From the NCBI RefSeq assembly GCF_014838715.1, contig NZ_CP061947.1, forward strand, positions 4,640,001 through 4,704,000: a DNA stretch of 64,000 nt, read 5' to 3'. Under the pieces are notes generated by a model. It was given only the letters and a program-made list of their open reading frames with translations, searched no databases and had not been told where the DNA came from. Of the stretch, positions 9,837 through 19,718 are shown in pieces (position 1 is the first letter of the stretch; every line of letters begins with the position of its first letter). The translations under genes were made by a program, and so were the position numbers. The stretch is from Algoriphagus sp. Y33 (GTDB lineage: Bacteria; Bacteroidota; Bacteroidia; Cytophagales; Cyclobacteriaceae).

Positions 9837-10173
9837 TGATCACCTCCCCGGTTTTCTTAGAGTATCTTACTAATTTACCATTTTCGCCTTCTTTGCGACC
9901 TGTCCTGGTGGCTTCACCGGTTTTAGGATCTACAAGTTTCAGGTTACTGATATGGATAGAAGCTTCTTTCTTTTCGATGCCTCCCTGAGGCTTAGCTGCT
10001 GTAGGCTTCACGTGTTTGGTGATCATGTTGAGTCCCTCTACGATTGCTCTGCTTTTCAGCTTATCTACGGAAAGTACTTTTCCTGTTTTGCCCTTGTCAT
10101 CACCAGCGATCACTTTTACAGTGTCACCGGTTTTGATATGAAGCTTTGTTTGCTTGTTCATTTTCTTTACCAT
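9829..10173 (-). CDS. rplX: Large ribosomal subunit protein L24 (uL24)
   Basis: Assembly-initiator protein of the 50S subunit. 114 aa. A KOW motif lies at about residues 13-40 ([20 protein letters not shown]), followed by [11 protein letters not shown] and [14 protein letters not shown]. The first ATG (MVKKMNKQ) is 2 bases after rplN; a second Met at residue 5 could also serve. It overlaps rplE by 8 bases. Confidence 0.97.
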   Translation of the reverse strand: MVKKMNKQTKLHIKTGDTVKVIAGDDKGKTGKVLSVDKLKSRAIVEGLNMITKHVKPTAAKPQGGIEKKEASIHISNLKLVDPKTGEATRTGRKEGENGKLVRYSKKTGEVING

Positions 10174-10175
10174 GA

Positions 10176-10544
10176 TTACAATACTTCAGGAGCCAATGAA
10201 ACGATTTTCATAAACTGCTTCTCTCTCAACTCTCTGGCCACAGGGCCGAAGATACGAGTGCCTCTTGGCTCATCGTTGTTGTTCAATAACACAGCTGCGT
10301 TATCCTCGAATCGGATATAAGAACCGTCTTTTCTTCTTATTTCCTTACGGGTACGCACGATAACCGCTCTTGACACGGTACCTTTTTTCATGCTACTGGA
10401 AGATAGAGCCGATTTTACTGTCACTACGACTTTATCGCCGATGGAAGCATATCGCTTTTTGGTTCCTCCCAATACGCGGATTACCAATACCTCTTTGGCA
10501 CCAGAGTTGTCCGCTACGCTTAGTCTTGATTCTTGCTGGATCAT
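10176..10544 (-). CDS. rplN: Large ribosomal subunit protein L14 (uL14)
   Basis: 50S protein at the intersubunit bridge and the binding site of the RsfS silencing factor. 122 aa, exactly the usual length. It begins [19 protein letters not shown] and contains [19 protein letters not shown] and [13 protein letters not shown]. Two bases separate it from rpsQ and from rplX. Confidence 0.98.
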   Translation of the reverse strand: MIQQESRLSVADNSGAKEVLVIRVLGGTKKRYASIGDKVVVTVKSALSSSSMKKGTVSRAVIVRTRKEIRRKDGSYIRFEDNAAVLLNNNDEPRGTRIFGPVARELREKQFMKIVSLAPEVL

Positions 10545-10546
10545 AA

Positions 10547-10810
10547 TTACTTAGCCCTTTCAATAATTTCAACTACTCTCCAACGCTTGTTCTTACTCAG
10601 CGGACGAGTTTCGCTTATTTTCACGAGGTCACCTGGGTTACACTCGTTTTTCTCGTCATGAGCCATAAATTTGGTTGTTTTGGCAACAAACTTACCGTAC
10701 ATGGCGTGCTTTACGCGACGCTCTACTGCAACGGTAATGGACTTGTCCATTTTGTTACTTACCACCTTACCAACTCTTTCTTTTCGAAGATTTCTCTCTA
10801 TCGTAGCCAT
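10547..10810 (-). CDS. rpsQ: Small ribosomal subunit protein S17 (uS17)
   Basis: Primary 16S rRNA-binding OB-fold protein of the 30S body. 87 aa. Family landmarks are [19 protein letters not shown], the KAMAHDEKN-like turn ([15 protein letters not shown]) and [18 protein letters not shown]. It lies 18 bases after rpmC and 2 bases before rplN. Confidence 0.97.
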   Translation of the reverse strand: MATIERNLRKERVGKVVSNKMDKSITVAVERRVKHAMYGKFVAKTTKFMAHDEKNECNPGDLVKISETRPLSKNKRWRVVEIIERAK

Positions 10811-10828
10811 ATTCTTTTTGTTAGCTAG

Positions 10829-11011
10829 TTATTTGGCAGCCAATGCAGTCTTTAATCTTGCGATAAAGCGCTTGGTCTCGCGGATTCTGTTAGGATTCTC
10901 TATAGGAGAAATCGAGTGCGCAAACCTAAGTTTGGTTAGATTCTCCTGCTCAGCGACAAGTCGCTCGGCGATTTCACTTACTGAAAGTGAATTGATCTCT
11001 GTATTTTTCAT
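10829..11011 (-). CDS. rpmC: Large ribosomal subunit protein L29 (uL29)
   Basis: Small two-helix 50S protein at the peptide exit, where it forms the docking site for trigger factor and SRP with L23. 60 aa. LTKLRFAHSISPIENPNRIR is the conserved helix-turn region, and the C-terminal helix ends IARLKTALAAK. It begins 5 bases after rplP. Confidence 0.96.
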   Translation of the reverse strand: MKNTEINSLSVSEIAERLVAEQENLTKLRFAHSISPIENPNRIRETKRFIARLKTALAAK

Positions 11012-11016
11012 AGTGC

Positions 11017-11439
11017 TTATAATTCAGCGTAATCTCTACGAACAACAAATCTGGTACTTACAGGTAGCTTTTGCTGTGCAAGTCTCAACGCCTCCTGAGC
11101 TGTCTCCAGGCTCACGCCTGTAGCTTCGAAAAGGATCGTTCCGGGCTTGATAACGGCCACCCAATACTCAGGAGCACCTTTACCTTTACCCATACGAACC
11201 TCAGCGGGCTTTTTAGTGATAGGCTTATCAGGGAAAATCCTGATCCAAACCTGTCCTTCTCTTTTCATTGCTCTCGTCATGGCGATACGAGCTGCCTCGA
11301 TCTGACGGGATGTAATCCATCCTGGCTCAAGGGACTTGATGCCAAAGTTGCCAAAAGAAAGCGTATGCCCTCTTTGTGCAATGCCTTTGACACGGCCCTT
11401 TTGCATTTTCCTATATTTAGTTCTTTTTGGCTGTAACAT
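11017..11439 (-). CDS. rplP: Large ribosomal subunit protein L16 (uL16)
   Basis: 50S protein at the A-site/peptidyl-transferase region. 140 aa. [35 protein letters not shown] ([13 protein letters not shown]) and [18 protein letters not shown] are the family signatures, including the arginine that is hydroxylated in some bacteria. It follows rpsC by 24 bases and precedes rpmC by 5. Confidence 0.98.
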   Translation of the reverse strand: MLQPKRTKYRKMQKGRVKGIAQRGHTLSFGNFGIKSLEPGWITSRQIEAARIAMTRAMKREGQVWIRIFPDKPITKKPAEVRMGKGKGAPEYWVAVIKPGTILFEATGVSLETAQEALRLAQQKLPVSTRFVVRRDYAEL

Positions 11440-11463
11440 GAGTTCTCACTTATGGGGTGAAAA

Positions 11464-12195
11464 TTAGTTATTTCTTTTTCTTCGTCTTGGACCGTCATTT
11501 CTCTTAGGGCCTGCATTACGAGCACCTTTTGGCTCATTGGCAGCTCCCTGGTTTGGAGAAAGGTCTCTTTTACCGTACACTTCACCTTTGAAGATCCAAA
11601 CTTTGATTCCGATCAATCCATAAACCGTAAGGGCTTCGGATAATGCATAATCAATATCTGCTCTCAATGTGTGAAGAGGAATTCTTCCTTCTTTGTACAT
11701 TTCAGAACGGGCCATTTCGGCTCCGCCTAGACGTCCAGAAAGTTTAACTTTAATTCCTTCCGCTCCCACTCTCATGGATGCTGCGATAGCTTGCTTCATA
11801 GCTCTTCTAAAAGAAATTCTTGCTTGAAGCTGCTGAGCGATCGATTCACCTACCAATTTCGCATCTAACTCAGGACGCTTGATCTCGAAGATATTAATCT
11901 GAATATCCTTATTGGTAATATTCTTTAATTCTTCTTTCAGTTTATCTACTTCGGCTCCGCCTTTACCAATTACAACACCTGGACGGGCAGTATGAATCGT
12001 AAGAGTGATTCTCTTAAGCGTACGCTCGATAATCACTTTAGAAATACCCCCCTTAGGAATTCTGGCAAGGACGTACTTACGGATCTTCTGATCTTCATGC
12101 AGCTTTTCAGCAAAGTCTTTCCCACCATACCAGTTGGAATCCCAGCCTTTGACTACACCAAGTCTAAATCCTATTGGGTTGATCTTTTGTCCCAT
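11464..12195 (-). CDS. rpsC: Small ribosomal subunit protein S3 (uS3)
   Basis: 30S head protein at the mRNA entry tunnel with helicase activity together with S4 and S5. 243 aa. A type-2 KH domain lies at about residues 60-110 ([18 protein letters not shown]), then the C-terminal domain ([18 protein letters not shown]) and a basic tail of about 25 residues ending in RRRKRNN. It starts [14 protein letters not shown], 9 bases after rplV. Confidence 0.98.
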   Translation of the reverse strand: MGQKINPIGFRLGVVKGWDSNWYGGKDFAEKLHEDQKIRKYVLARIPKGGISKVIIERTLKRITLTIHTARPGVVIGKGGAEVDKLKEELKNITNKDIQINIFEIKRPELDAKLVGESIAQQLQARISFRRAMKQAIAASMRVGAEGIKVKLSGRLGGAEMARSEMYKEGRIPLHTLRADIDYALSEALTVYGLIGIKVWIFKGEVYGKRDLSPNQGAANEPKGARNAGPKRNDGPRRRKRNN

Positions 12196-12204
12196 AGTCT
12201 GTTC

Positions 12205-12597
12205 TTAATTTGCCTTTTCGTTTGTTTCTACTACGTCAGCGGTAACTTCCTGATCATTGAATGAATCAACGATTAGAGTTACATGATTTGATCTTTTGCG
12301 GATTCTATGGCCTCTGCCTTGAGGAGCCGGTCTCAATCTCTTAAGAGATCTTCCTTCATCCACCATTACGGTTTTGATGAACAGATCAGCTTCTTCTAGC
12401 TTAGCGTCAGGATTCTTTGCTTGCCAGTTGGCTACAGCAGAAAGCAACAACTTTTCAAGTCTGATAGCTCCGTGATTCGGAGTAAACTTCAAAATGCTAA
12501 GTGCCAATCCTACTCTCTTGCCTCTGACAAGGTCAGCCACAAGGCGCATCTTACGCGGAGAGGTAGGGACATTATTTAATTTTGCTAATGCTTCCAT
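12205..12597 (-). CDS. rplV: Large ribosomal subunit protein L22 (uL22)
   Basis: 50S protein whose beta-hairpin lines the peptide exit tunnel near the macrolide site. 130 aa. [19 protein letters not shown] at the N-terminus and the tunnel loop region [20 protein letters not shown] are intact, with no insertion of the kind linked to macrolide resistance. Between rpsS (2 bases) and rpsC (9 bases). Confidence 0.98.
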   Translation of the reverse strand: MEALAKLNNVPTSPRKMRLVADLVRGKRVGLALSILKFTPNHGAIRLEKLLLSAVANWQAKNPDAKLEEADLFIKTVMVDEGRSLKRLRPAPQGRGHRIRKRSNHVTLIVDSFNDQEVTADVVETNEKAN

Positions 12598-12599
12598 GA

Positions 12600-12878
12600 T
12601 TATCTCTTTCCTTTATCTTTTTTGGCAATGTGGCCTCTGAAATTTCTGGTAGGAGCAAATTCACCTAGCTTATGACCTACCATGTTGTCTGTTACAAATA
12701 CCGGAATGAATTTATTTCCATTATGCACAGCGAAGGTATGTCCTACGAAATCCGGAGAAATCATTGATTTTCTTGACCAAGTCTTGATTACCGATTTCTT
12801 TCCCGATTCGTTCTGAGCATCCACTTTCTTCACAAGATGGTGCTCGATATAAGGACCTTTTTTTAATGAACGTGCCAT
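12600..12878 (-). CDS. rpsS: Small ribosomal subunit protein S19 (uS19)
   Basis: 30S head protein that forms bridge contacts and binds 16S rRNA with S13. 92 aa. It starts [19 protein letters not shown] and contains [20 protein letters not shown] and [14 protein letters not shown], all typical. Two bases from both rplB and rplV. Confidence 0.98.
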   Translation of the reverse strand: MARSLKKGPYIEHHLVKKVDAQNESGKKSVIKTWSRKSMISPDFVGHTFAVHNGNKFIPVFVTDNMVGHKLGEFAPTRNFRGHIAKKDKGKR

Positions 12879-12880
12879 AA

Positions 12881-13705
12881 TTATTTAGATCTTTTACTTA
12901 CGATGAACTTGTTTGAATACTTCTTAGGAGATCTTGTTTTCTTGCCTTTAGACAATAGACCTTTTCTGGATCTAGGATGTCCTCCGGAAGAACGACCTTC
13001 CCCACCACCCATAGGGTGATCCACCGGGTTCATCGCAACACCTCTTACACGAGGTCTTGACCCCAGCCATCTTTTACGGCCGGCTTTACCCAATACTACG
13101 TTCATGTGATCACCGTTAGATACTGTTCCAACAGTCGCCATGCACGTATTCAGTACAAGTCTCATCTCACCAGACGGAAGTTTTACAGTTACGTATTTCC
13201 CGTCACGGGCTACGATCTGTGCATAACCTCCGGCACTTCTTACCATTGCGGCACCTTTACCCGGCTTCAATTCCACACAGTGTACAATTGTACCCATAGG
13301 AATATTGACCACTGGCATCGCGTTGCCCACTTCTGGAGCAACTTGCTCACCGGAAATCACTGTCTGTCCCACTGACAAACCTTCCGGGGCGATAATGTAG
13401 GCCTTAGCTCCATCTGCATAATATAGTAGGGCGAGACGTGCCGTTCTGTTTGGATCATACTCAATAGCTTTAACTACTGCAGGTACACCGAACTTGTTTC
13501 TTTTGAAGTCTACAAGACGTAGTCTTCTCTTATGACCACCGCCGATATTGCGGACAGTCATTTTGCCTTCATTATTTCGTCCACCTGACTTCTTGATAGG
13601 AGCAAGAAGAGATTTTTCCGGCTTTGACTTGGTAATCTCGTCAAATGCGGGAGCTACTCTGAATCTTGTTCCTGGAGTTACAGGCTTCAACTTTTTAATT
13701 GCCAT
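12881..13705 (-). CDS. rplB: Large ribosomal subunit protein L2 (uL2)
   Basis: 50S protein needed for subunit association and peptidyl-transferase centre assembly. 274 aa. The N-terminal OB-like domain contains [17 protein letters not shown] and the C-terminal domain contains [17 protein letters not shown], with the conserved His next to the catalytic centre. Thirteen bases precede it after rplW; rpsS follows after 2 bases. Confidence 0.98.
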   Translation of the reverse strand: MAIKKLKPVTPGTRFRVAPAFDEITKSKPEKSLLAPIKKSGGRNNEGKMTVRNIGGGHKRRLRLVDFKRNKFGVPAVVKAIEYDPNRTARLALLYYADGAKAYIIAPEGLSVGQTVISGEQVAPEVGNAMPVVNIPMGTIVHCVELKPGKGAAMVRSAGGYAQIVARDGKYVTVKLPSGEMRLVLNTCMATVGTVSNGDHMNVVLGKAGRKRWLGSRPRVRGVAMNPVDHPMGGGEGRSSGGHPRSRKGLLSKGKKTRSPKKYSNKFIVSKRSK

Positions 13706-13718
13706 GATATAGATTCAA

Positions 13719-14006
13719 TTAAATTTCTCCGTAAAAATCAATCACTTCACCATCGGCTACTTGCACGATTGCTTTCTTGAAAGCATTGGTAAAGCCTGAA
13801 ACCACTTTAGCTTTGGTGTATCTTGACTTATGCTTTGCAGCATATCTGATGGTTCTCACTGAAACCACCTTCACACCAAACGTTTTCTCTACAGCATGTT
13901 TGATTTCCGGTTTCTTCGCGGTTTTTTCCACGATGAATCCATAAACGCCTCTTTCGTTCATGGCAGAAATCTTTTCTGTAATTAAAGGCTGCTTTAGAAT
14001 ATCCAT
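13719..14006 (-). CDS. rplW: Large ribosomal subunit protein L23 (uL23)
   Basis: Exit-tunnel rim protein and main docking site for trigger factor and SRP. 95 aa starting MDILKQPLITEKISAMNERG; the reading frame is open 16 codons further upstream, but that extension would lie inside rplD and has no family counterpart, so the ATG at 14,006 is chosen. The C-terminal half contains KTFGVKVVSVRTIRYAAK. It lies 4 bases after rplD. Confidence 0.96.
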   Translation of the reverse strand: MDILKQPLITEKISAMNERGVYGFIVEKTAKKPEIKHAVEKTFGVKVVSVRTIRYAAKHKSRYTKAKVVSGFTNAFKKAIVQVADGEVIDFYGEI

Positions 14007-14010
14007 TGTC

Positions 14011-14640
14011 TTATTTCGATAAAATGGTTTCCAACTTACTGATAGAACCCTCACAGATCACTAGGTGATCAGCGTTAAGAACTTGGTAAGTATTTACATC
14101 ATTTACAGTCACAACTTTTGCCTTAGGCAAGTTTCTGCTGGAAAGGAATACGTTGGTATTTTCCTCAGGAAGTACCAATAACGTCTTCTTATCCCCTAGA
14201 GACAATCCATCAAGCAATGCCATGTAGCTTTTAGTTTTTGGAGCGTCAAATGAAATGCTTTCCAATACTGACAAGCTGTTATCTTTCACTTTATAAGCAA
14301 GTGCAGATTTTCTGGCAAGTTGTTTTACCTTTTTATTCAATTTGAAAGAATAGTCTCTCGGCTGTGGGCCGAACACTCTTCCCCCTCCTCGGAATAGCGG
14401 CGACTTGATAGATCCTGCACGAGCACTACCCGTGCCCTTTTGCTTTTTGATCTTACGAGTAGAACCTGCTATCTCATTTCTTTCTTTGGACTTGTGCGTT
14501 CCCTGTCTTTGGTTGGCCAAGTACTGCTTTACATCAAGGTAGATCGCATGATCGTTAGGTACGATTGCGAAGATCTCATCAGACAAGCTGATTTTTCTAC
14601 CCGTGTCTTCTCCTTTTTGATTAATTACTGCTAATTCCAT
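14011..14640 (-). CDS. rplD: Large ribosomal subunit protein L4 (uL4)
   Basis: 50S protein with an extended loop in the exit tunnel; in E. coli it represses the S10 operon. 209 aa. The loop is seen as [20 protein letters not shown] and [15 protein letters not shown]; the globular part ends with [13 protein letters not shown]. Three bases after rplC and 4 before rplW. No L4-binding leader was recognised here. Confidence 0.98.
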   Translation of the reverse strand: MELAVINQKGEDTGRKISLSDEIFAIVPNDHAIYLDVKQYLANQRQGTHKSKERNEIAGSTRKIKKQKGTGSARAGSIKSPLFRGGGRVFGPQPRDYSFKLNKKVKQLARKSALAYKVKDNSLSVLESISFDAPKTKSYMALLDGLSLGDKKTLLVLPEENTNVFLSSRNLPKAKVVTVNDVNTYQVLNADHLVICEGSISKLETILSK

Positions 14641-14643
14641 GGC

Positions 14644-15276
14644 TTACTTCTCTAGAATAACGTAAGAATTTTTAGGACCAGGTACAGATCCAGAAACCAA
14701 TAATAGGTTTTTGTCAGCATAGATTTTCAACACTTTAAGGTTGACTACCTTTACTCTGTCTCCGCCCGTTCTACCAGCCATTCTCATTCCTTTGAATACT
14801 CTGGATGGCCAAGAACATGCACCAATTGAACCTGGATGCCTGCCTCTGTTGTGCTGACCGTGGGTTTGTCCACCCACACCAGCAAAACCGTGACGTTTTA
14901 CTACACCCTGGAATCCTTTACCTTTTGAAGTCCCGATAGCATCTACGAAGTCACCTTCGATAAATACTTCACCAGCCTTCACAGTAGCCCCTAGATCTAC
15001 CTGGCCATCAAACTCGACCCGGAAATCTCTGAACTCAACAACTTTATGCTTTGGTGTTGTACCGGCCTTCTTAAAATGACCGATCAATGGCTTTGGCGTA
15101 TTTTTCTCTTTACGCTCACCATAAGCCAACTGCACTGCGTTGTACCCGTCTGTTTCAACGTTTTTTACTTGCGTCACTACACAAGGACCAGCTTCTATTA
15201 GCGTGCATGCGACATTACGTCCATCGGCACTGAAAATGCTAGTCATTCCTACTTTTCTACCTATTATACCAGACAT
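14644..15276 (-). CDS. rplC: Large ribosomal subunit protein L3 (uL3)
   Basis: Early-assembly 50S protein reaching the peptidyl-transferase centre. 210 aa. It starts [20 protein letters not shown] and contains the central loop [18 protein letters not shown] with the conserved Gln that is methylated in E. coli, and [15 protein letters not shown]. It is the first gene of a new transcript: a promoter lies 65-95 bases upstream and a terminator separates it from rpsJ. Confidence 0.98.
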   Translation of the reverse strand: MSGIIGRKVGMTSIFSADGRNVACTLIEAGPCVVTQVKNVETDGYNAVQLAYGERKEKNTPKPLIGHFKKAGTTPKHKVVEFRDFRVEFDGQVDLGATVKAGEVFIEGDFVDAIGTSKGKGFQGVVKRHGFAGVGGQTHGQHNRGRHPGSIGACSWPSRVFKGMRMAGRTGGDRVKVVNLKVLKIYADKNLLLVSGSVPGPKNSYVILEK

Positions 15277-15340
15277 CTTTTATTAAGATAATATAATAAC
15301 CCACAAGCATTTACCTGCTGGGGCTCCTTTTAAAGGACTG

Positions 15341-15371
15341 CAAAGTTACTGAAATTAAATTCTGCAACAAA
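15341..15371 (-). promoter_or_regulatory. Promoter of the rplC (S10/spc/alpha) operon
   Basis: Minus-strand TTTG (15,368-15,371), 19 bases spacer, TAACTTTG (15,341-15,348): a full match to the Bacteroidota -33/-7 consensus. The expected start point is about 60 bases before the rplC ATG. Confidence 0.8.
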
Positions 15372-15532
15372 TCCGAAATCCTAAATTTTAAATGTATTCC
15401 AAAATATTTCTGTGGAACTCAGGCATTTATCCAAGAAAAGTGCAGTTCCAGGCAACCGAGGAGGATAGCCTGAAGTGAGAAATGTAAAATTATAAGCCCT
15501 GCTCTACTTTAATACTATTTACCGTATCATAG

Positions 15533-15602
15533 TACCTTGACTTTTTACTCCTGATTCATGGTACTTGGTTCCCAACGCTTGACTCTTTGTTCTTGCCTCT
15601 TG
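15533..15602. repeat. Ten-unit degenerate heptanucleotide tandem array
   Basis: Exactly 70 bases that split into ten 7-base units on the plus strand: taccttg, acttttt, actcctg, attcatg, gtacttg, gttccca, acgcttg, actcttt, gttcttg, cctcttg. Consensus NNtCTTG (minus strand CAAGaNN); CTTG is exact in five units and 1-3 mismatches off in the rest. The register never slips. No coding role is seen. Confidence 0.75.
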
Positions 15603-15619
15603 ACAATATTTGTCCAATC

Positions 15620-15652
15620 AAAAAAAGACCTGCTTTTCAGAGCAGGTCTTTT
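15620..15652 (-). terminator. Terminator after rpsJ
   Basis: Perfect 12-bp stem AAAAGACCTGCT / AGCAGGTCTTTT with a 6-base loop; on the minus strand a run of T follows. It lies 19 bases after the rpsJ stop and closes the rpsL-rpsG-fusA-rpsJ transcript. Confidence 0.9.
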
Positions 15653-15671
15653 GTCTTTTAATCCAGTCCTA

Positions 15672-15977
15672 TCAGACCTTGATCTCTACATCAACTCCAC
15701 TTGGAAGCTCGATTTTCATCAAAGCATCCACTGTTTTGGAAGAGTTGGAATAGATGTCTACCAATCTCTTGTACGTACAAAGCTGGTATTGATCTCTAGC
15801 TTTTTTACTTACATGTGGAGACTTCAGCACTGTGAATTTCTCCTTCTTGGTAGGCAATGGAATTGGCCCTACTACTACTGCGCCAGTGGCTTTCACTGCC
15901 TTTACAATCTTCTCTGATGACTTATCCACCAGGCTGTGATCGTATGATTTTAGTTTTATTCTGATTTTCTGATTCAT
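15672..15977 (-). CDS. rpsJ: Small ribosomal subunit protein S10 (uS10)
   Basis: 30S head protein, also known as NusE, the NusB partner in antitermination. 101 aa. It starts [18 protein letters not shown] and contains [20 protein letters not shown] and the C-terminal [13 protein letters not shown]. It is encoded 12 bases after fusA and belongs to the str operon here; a terminator cuts it off from rplC, its usual partner in the S10 operon. Confidence 0.98.
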   Translation of the reverse strand: MNQKIRIKLKSYDHSLVDKSSEKIVKAVKATGAVVVGPIPLPTKKEKFTVLKSPHVSKKARDQYQLCTYKRLVDIYSNSSKTVDALMKIELPSGVDVEIKV

Positions 15978-15989
15978 CGCAAATATTAT

Positions 15990-18113
15990 TTAGTCCTTCT
16001 GACCTTTTACTGTAGCAATTACACCTTCGGCAATGTTGTTAGGCACTGTTTCATAGTGAGAGAATGTCAATGAAGCTGTTGCTCTACCAGAGGTGATTGT
16101 TCTAAGGTCAGTGATGTAACCAAACAACTCAGACAATGGTACTGAAGCTTTGATTACGGAAGAAGTACCTTTAGTATCCATTCCTTTCATCAAACCTCTT
16201 CTTCTGTTTAAGTCACCGGTGATTGGACCGGTATACTCATCAGGAGAAACTACATCCACTGCCATGATAGGCTCTAGTAATTGAGGCTTACATTTCTTCG
16301 CTGCATCTTTGAAGCCAAGTCTAGCTGCCAATTCGAAAGAAAGTGCATCTGAATCGACGTCGTGGAATGAACCATGGAACAATCGTACTTTCATTGACTC
16401 GATAGGATATCCTGCCAATGGTCCGTTCTTCATAGACTCAGCGAATCCTTTTTGGATTGAAGGAATAAATTCCTTAGGAATCACACCACCTACGATAGCA
16501 TTCACAAAGTCAAGTCCCGGTTTGATTTCACCTGTTTCAGGATCAGGATCCCTAGGGCTAAGCTCGAATGAAATATCCGCAAATTTACCCTTACCACCTG
16601 TCTGCTTCTTGTAAACCTCTTTGTGTTCGACGGAACCAAACAAAGCCTCTTTGTAAGCAACCTGAGGAGCACCTTGGTTGATCTCAACCTTGAATTCTCT
16701 CTTCAGACGGTCAATGATGATATCCAAGTGAAGTTCACCCATACCTCTCAAGATAGTCTGGCCTGTTTCGTGGTCAGTATTTACTTGAAGTGTAGGATCT
16801 TCCTCTACCAGTTTGGCTATAGCCATACCCAGCTTGTCAACGTCAGCCTGAGTCTTAGGCTCGATAGCATAACCGATAACAGGCTCTGGGAATACCATGG
16901 ATTCCAATACTACTTTACGCTTTTCGTCACAAAGTGTATCTCCGGTCTTGATATCCTTAAAGCCTACTACTGCACCAATATCTCCGGCTCTTAGGCTGTC
17001 AATTTGGTTTTGCTTGTTAGCATGCATTTGGAATACTCTTGAGATACGCTCTTTGTTACCGGAGCGGCTGTTGAATACATAAGAACCGGAATTCAAGATT
17101 CCGGAATAAGCTCTTACGAAACAAAGACGTCCTACGAATGGATCTGTAGCGATTTTAAAAGCAAGTCCCGCAAAAGGCTCAGTTTCGTCAGGGGAGATTC
17201 TTACATCTACTTCCTCGTCATCTATATCATGGGCAATGATATCGTCCTTGTCCATTGGAGAAGGAAGCAATTCCATTACCAGATCAAGCATAGTCTGTAC
17301 ACCTTTATTCTTGAATGAAGATCCACATACCATAGGTACGATCTTCATGTCAATCACCGCTTTTCTCAAAGCTGTAAGGATTTCCTGCTCTGTGATAGAA
17401 TCAGAATCTTCAAAGAATTTCTCCATTAAAGACTCATCATAATCTGCAACCGCCTCCAGCAAATATTCTCTGTATTCAGCTACTTCGTCAAGCATATCTT
17501 CAGGAATTGGAACTTCTTCGAAAGTCATCCCGAAATCTTCCTCATTCCATACGATAGCCCGATTGTTGATCAAGTCAACAACTCCGCGGAATCTGTCTTC
17601 TGCACCGATTGGGAGTTGCAAAGGAACAGCGTGGCTGCCTAGCATTTCCTTCACCTGCTTACACACTTCCAGGAAGTTTGCACCGGCACGGTCCATTTTA
17701 TTTACGAAGCCAATACGGGCAACTTTGTAGTTATCCGCAAGTCTCCAGTTTGTCTCTGACTGTGGCTCTACGCCATCTACAGCACTGAAAAGGAATACCA
17801 ATCCATCGAGAACACGAAGTGATCTGTTTACTTCAACAGTAAAATCAACGTGACCGGGAGTATCGATGATGTTGATCTGGTATTTTTTCTCTCTGTAATT
17901 CCAAAAAACGGTAGTTGCAGCAGAAGTAATGGTAATGCCTCTTTCCTGCTCCTGAGCCATCCAGTCCATGGTGGCTGCTCCGTCGTGAACCTCACCTATT
18001 TTGTGAGATACGCCTGAATAAAAAAGTATTCGCTCTGTCGTAGTAGTCTTACCCGCATCAATGTGCGCAGCAATACCAATATTTCTGGTAAGTGTTAGAT
18101 CTCTTTTAGCCAT
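15990..18113 (-). CDS. fusA: Translation elongation factor G
   Basis: GTPase that drives tRNA-mRNA translocation and, with RRF (frr at 37,320), ribosome recycling. 707 aa, full length. G1 motif [13 protein letters not shown] at about residues 17-29, switch [18 protein letters not shown] for guanine recognition, then domains II-V, with [14 protein letters not shown] in domain III and the domain IV loop around HGSFHDVDS. It starts 5 bases after rpsG. A single copy occurs in the window, in canonical str-operon context. Confidence 0.98.
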   Translation of the reverse strand: MAKRDLTLTRNIGIAAHIDAGKTTTTERILFYSGVSHKIGEVHDGAATMDWMAQEQERGITITSAATTVFWNYREKKYQINIIDTPGHVDFTVEVNRSLRVLDGLVFLFSAVDGVEPQSETNWRLADNYKVARIGFVNKMDRAGANFLEVCKQVKEMLGSHAVPLQLPIGAEDRFRGVVDLINNRAIVWNEEDFGMTFEEVPIPEDMLDEVAEYREYLLEAVADYDESLMEKFFEDSDSITEQEILTALRKAVIDMKIVPMVCGSSFKNKGVQTMLDLVMELLPSPMDKDDIIAHDIDDEEVDVRISPDETEPFAGLAFKIATDPFVGRLCFVRAYSGILNSGSYVFNSRSGNKERISRVFQMHANKQNQIDSLRAGDIGAVVGFKDIKTGDTLCDEKRKVVLESMVFPEPVIGYAIEPKTQADVDKLGMAIAKLVEEDPTLQVNTDHETGQTILRGMGELHLDIIIDRLKREFKVEINQGAPQVAYKEALFGSVEHKEVYKKQTGGKGKFADISFELSPRDPDPETGEIKPGLDFVNAIVGGVIPKEFIPSIQKGFAESMKNGPLAGYPIESMKVRLFHGSFHDVDSDALSFELAARLGFKDAAKKCKPQLLEPIMAVDVVSPDEYTGPITGDLNRRRGLMKGMDTKGTSSVIKASVPLSELFGYITDLRTITSGRATASLTFSHYETVPNNIAEGVIATVKGQKD

Positions 18114-18118
18114 ATTGA

Positions 18119-18586
18119 TTAAAATCTAAAGTGAGAGAATGCTTTGTTGGCCTCAGCCATTCTGTGCGTATCATCTTTCTTCTTCACACCGGCACCTTCG
18201 CCTTTGGAAGCAGCGATAATTTCGCCGGCTAGTCTGTCCATCATTGTTTTCTCTCCTCTTTTTCTGGCATAGCTGATCATCCATTTCATTCCTAAGGCAA
18301 TCTTTCTGTCAGGTCTGACTTCCATTGGAACCTGGAATGTAGCACCACCAACTCTACGACTCTTCACCTCTACGGATGGAGAAATATTGTTTAGCGCTTT
18401 TTTCCAAACTTCAAGACCATTCTCACCTACTTTGGATTCTACCTTTTCTACTGCGTCGTAGAAAATTCTGTAAGCAATACTCTTCTTCCCATCTACCATT
18501 AGATTGTTCACAAACCTAGTCACTAGGGTGTCGTTGAACTTTGGATCAGGAAGAATATATCTCTTCTTTGGTTTCGCTTTTCTCAT
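18119..18586 (-). CDS. rpsG: Small ribosomal subunit protein S7 (uS7)
   Basis: Primary binder of the 16S 3' major domain and E-site component. 155 aa. It starts [19 protein letters not shown] and contains [20 protein letters not shown] and [20 protein letters not shown], both diagnostic. Seventeen bases after rpsL and 5 before fusA. Confidence 0.98.
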   Translation of the reverse strand: MRKAKPKKRYILPDPKFNDTLVTRFVNNLMVDGKKSIAYRIFYDAVEKVESKVGENGLEVWKKALNNISPSVEVKSRRVGGATFQVPMEVRPDRKIALGMKWMISYARKRGEKTMMDRLAGEIIAASKGEGAGVKKKDDTHRMAEANKAFSHFRF

Positions 18587-18603
18587 TTTTTCTGATTGTT
18601 ATA

Positions 18604-19014
18604 TTATCTTTTCTTCGCCGGAGCAGCTGGAGCACCTTTTCCTGCCTTCGGTCTTTTAGCACCATACTTAGAGCGACCTTGCTTACGGTCTTTTACTCCT
18701 GCGGTATCTAGTGCACCACGGATGATGTGATATCTCACACCCGGTAGATCTTTCACACGACCACCCCTGATCAATACGATCGAGTGCTCTTGTAGATTGT
18801 GACCTTCTCCAGGAATGTAAGCATTCACTTCTTTTCCGTTTGTCAATCTCACCCTCGCCACTTTTCTCATTGCAGAGTTTGGCTTCTTAGGGGTTGTAGT
18901 GTATACTCTGGTACAAACTCCTCTTCGCTGTGGACATGCATCCAAAGCTCTTGATTTTGATTTGGTCTCCAGTGTAGTTCTACCTTTTCGTACTAACTGT
19001 TGAATAGTAGGCAT
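18604..19014 (-). CDS. rpsL: Small ribosomal subunit protein S12 (uS12)
   Basis: Decoding-centre protein of the 30S shoulder. 136 aa starting [12 protein letters not shown]. The frame is open 20 codons further upstream, but the promoter -7 box (19,062-19,069) places the transcript start after that point, which supports ATG 19,014. The loops with streptomycin-related lysines ([11 protein letters not shown] and [11 protein letters not shown]) are wild type. The C-terminal tail is Ala/Lys/Pro-rich ([10 protein letters not shown]). Confidence 0.97.
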   Translation of the reverse strand: MPTIQQLVRKGRTTLETKSKSRALDACPQRRGVCTRVYTTTPKKPNSAMRKVARVRLTNGKEVNAYIPGEGHNLQEHSIVLIRGGRVKDLPGVRYHIIRGALDTAGVKDRKQGRSKYGAKRPKAGKGAPAAPAKKR

Positions 19015-19061
19015 TAACTGATAAAATTTAGTTTTCCCGTAAACTGTTAAATTTTGGACTG

Positions 19062-19092
19062 CAAAGGTAAACAAAGTAATAAGAGTAACAAA
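19062..19092 (-). promoter_or_regulatory. Promoter of the rpsL-rpsG-fusA-rpsJ operon
   Basis: Minus-strand TTTG (19,089-19,092), 19 bases, TACCTTTG (19,062-19,069), matching the -33/-7 consensus. It lies in the 98-base gap between DUF3467 and rpsL, about 50 bases before the rpsL ATG. Confidence 0.85.
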
Positions 19093-19112
19093 GCTAAGCA
19101 GTTATATTTTTG

Positions 19113-19430
19113 TTACGCCTCTCCCGGCGTACCGAAACTAATCGGAAACTGCGGCGCTCCTCCGGATTGATTAATCTTCCCAAAAGCAGCCTCGTATTTA
19201 TCGATATTGTCTTTTAGCGCTGAAAGCAATCGCTTTGCGTGATCAGGAGTCACGATAATCCTTGACTTCACTTTCGCCTTCGGTACGCCCGGCATCAGGC
19301 GGATAAAGTCGATCACAAATTCCGAATTGGAATGTGCGATCATCGCCAAATTGGAATAAACGCCCTCTGCCACTTCTTCAGAAAGTTCTACATTGATCTG
19401 CTGATCTACTTTTTTGTTGTCGTCTTGCAT
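19113..19430 (-). CDS. DUF3467 family protein
   Basis: Small acidic protein of 105 aa with no signal peptide or membrane segment, so cytoplasmic. The domain covers nearly the whole chain: INVELSEEVAEGVYSNLAM, EFVIDFIRLMPGVPKAKVKS and IVTPDHAKRLLSALKDNI, with a Gly/Pro-rich tail. The function of the family is not known. It lies between rpoC and rpsL, where Bacteroidota usually carry it, but it is cut off from rpoC by a terminator and from rpsL by a promoter, so it is probably transcribed alone. No clear -7 box was found. Confidence 0.9.
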   Translation of the reverse strand: MQDDNKKVDQQINVELSEEVAEGVYSNLAMIAHSNSEFVIDFIRLMPGVPKAKVKSRIIVTPDHAKRLLSALKDNIDKYEAAFGKINQSGGAPQFPISFGTPGEA

Positions 19431-19677
19431 GATTGATTTATTTTATATGGTTATCCAGAATGGTGCTAGTAACCTTTATACTTTGATTAATCGGTTGGAA
19501 GACCGAAGCGGCCTCAATGCCATTGTTTACCAAATCCTAAAATGCTTTAGTCTCTTTACCGGTAACAAAGAGGATAAGTATACTAAATTATCTATACTGA
19601 TTTCAGTAGCCTTATTTCCTTTGTTTATCGAGTTGGTAAATCTAGCTACTGCGAAGATAAAAGAACTGTGTCCTCTG

Positions 19678-19703
19678 CGTAAAACTCTGCGTTCCCCGTG
19701 GTT
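19678..19703. repeat. Short CTCTGCGT duplicated motif
   Basis: Two direct CTCTGCGT units 12 bases apart followed by CCCCGTGG. The pattern resembles short interspersed sequences common in intergenic DNA of Bacteroidota, but only this copy occurs in the window, so family membership is inference. Confidence 0.3.
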
Positions 19704-19718
19704 GCTTAAGTTATTCAT

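Larger units (their letters stand above)
15277..15671. other. rpsJ-rplC intergenic region: terminator, heptad array, promoter
   Basis: 395 bases without a gene in the middle of a normally continuous cluster. In transcription order it holds the rpsJ terminator (15,620-15,652), a degenerate 7-base tandem array (15,533-15,602), about 160 bases of AT-rich sequence with nothing recognised, the rplC promoter (15,341-15,371) and a 65-base leader with a weak, bulged stem around CCCCAGCA/TGCTTGTGGG. No conserved small open frame was found. Confidence 0.8.

Noticed and set aside
14007..14054. 16-residue extension of L23
   Set aside because: It would be translated inside the end of rplD and lacks family similarity.
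19015..19074. 20-residue N-terminal extension of S12
   Set aside because: The -7 box at 19,062-19,069 places the transcript start downstream of that codon, and no S12 protein has such an extension.
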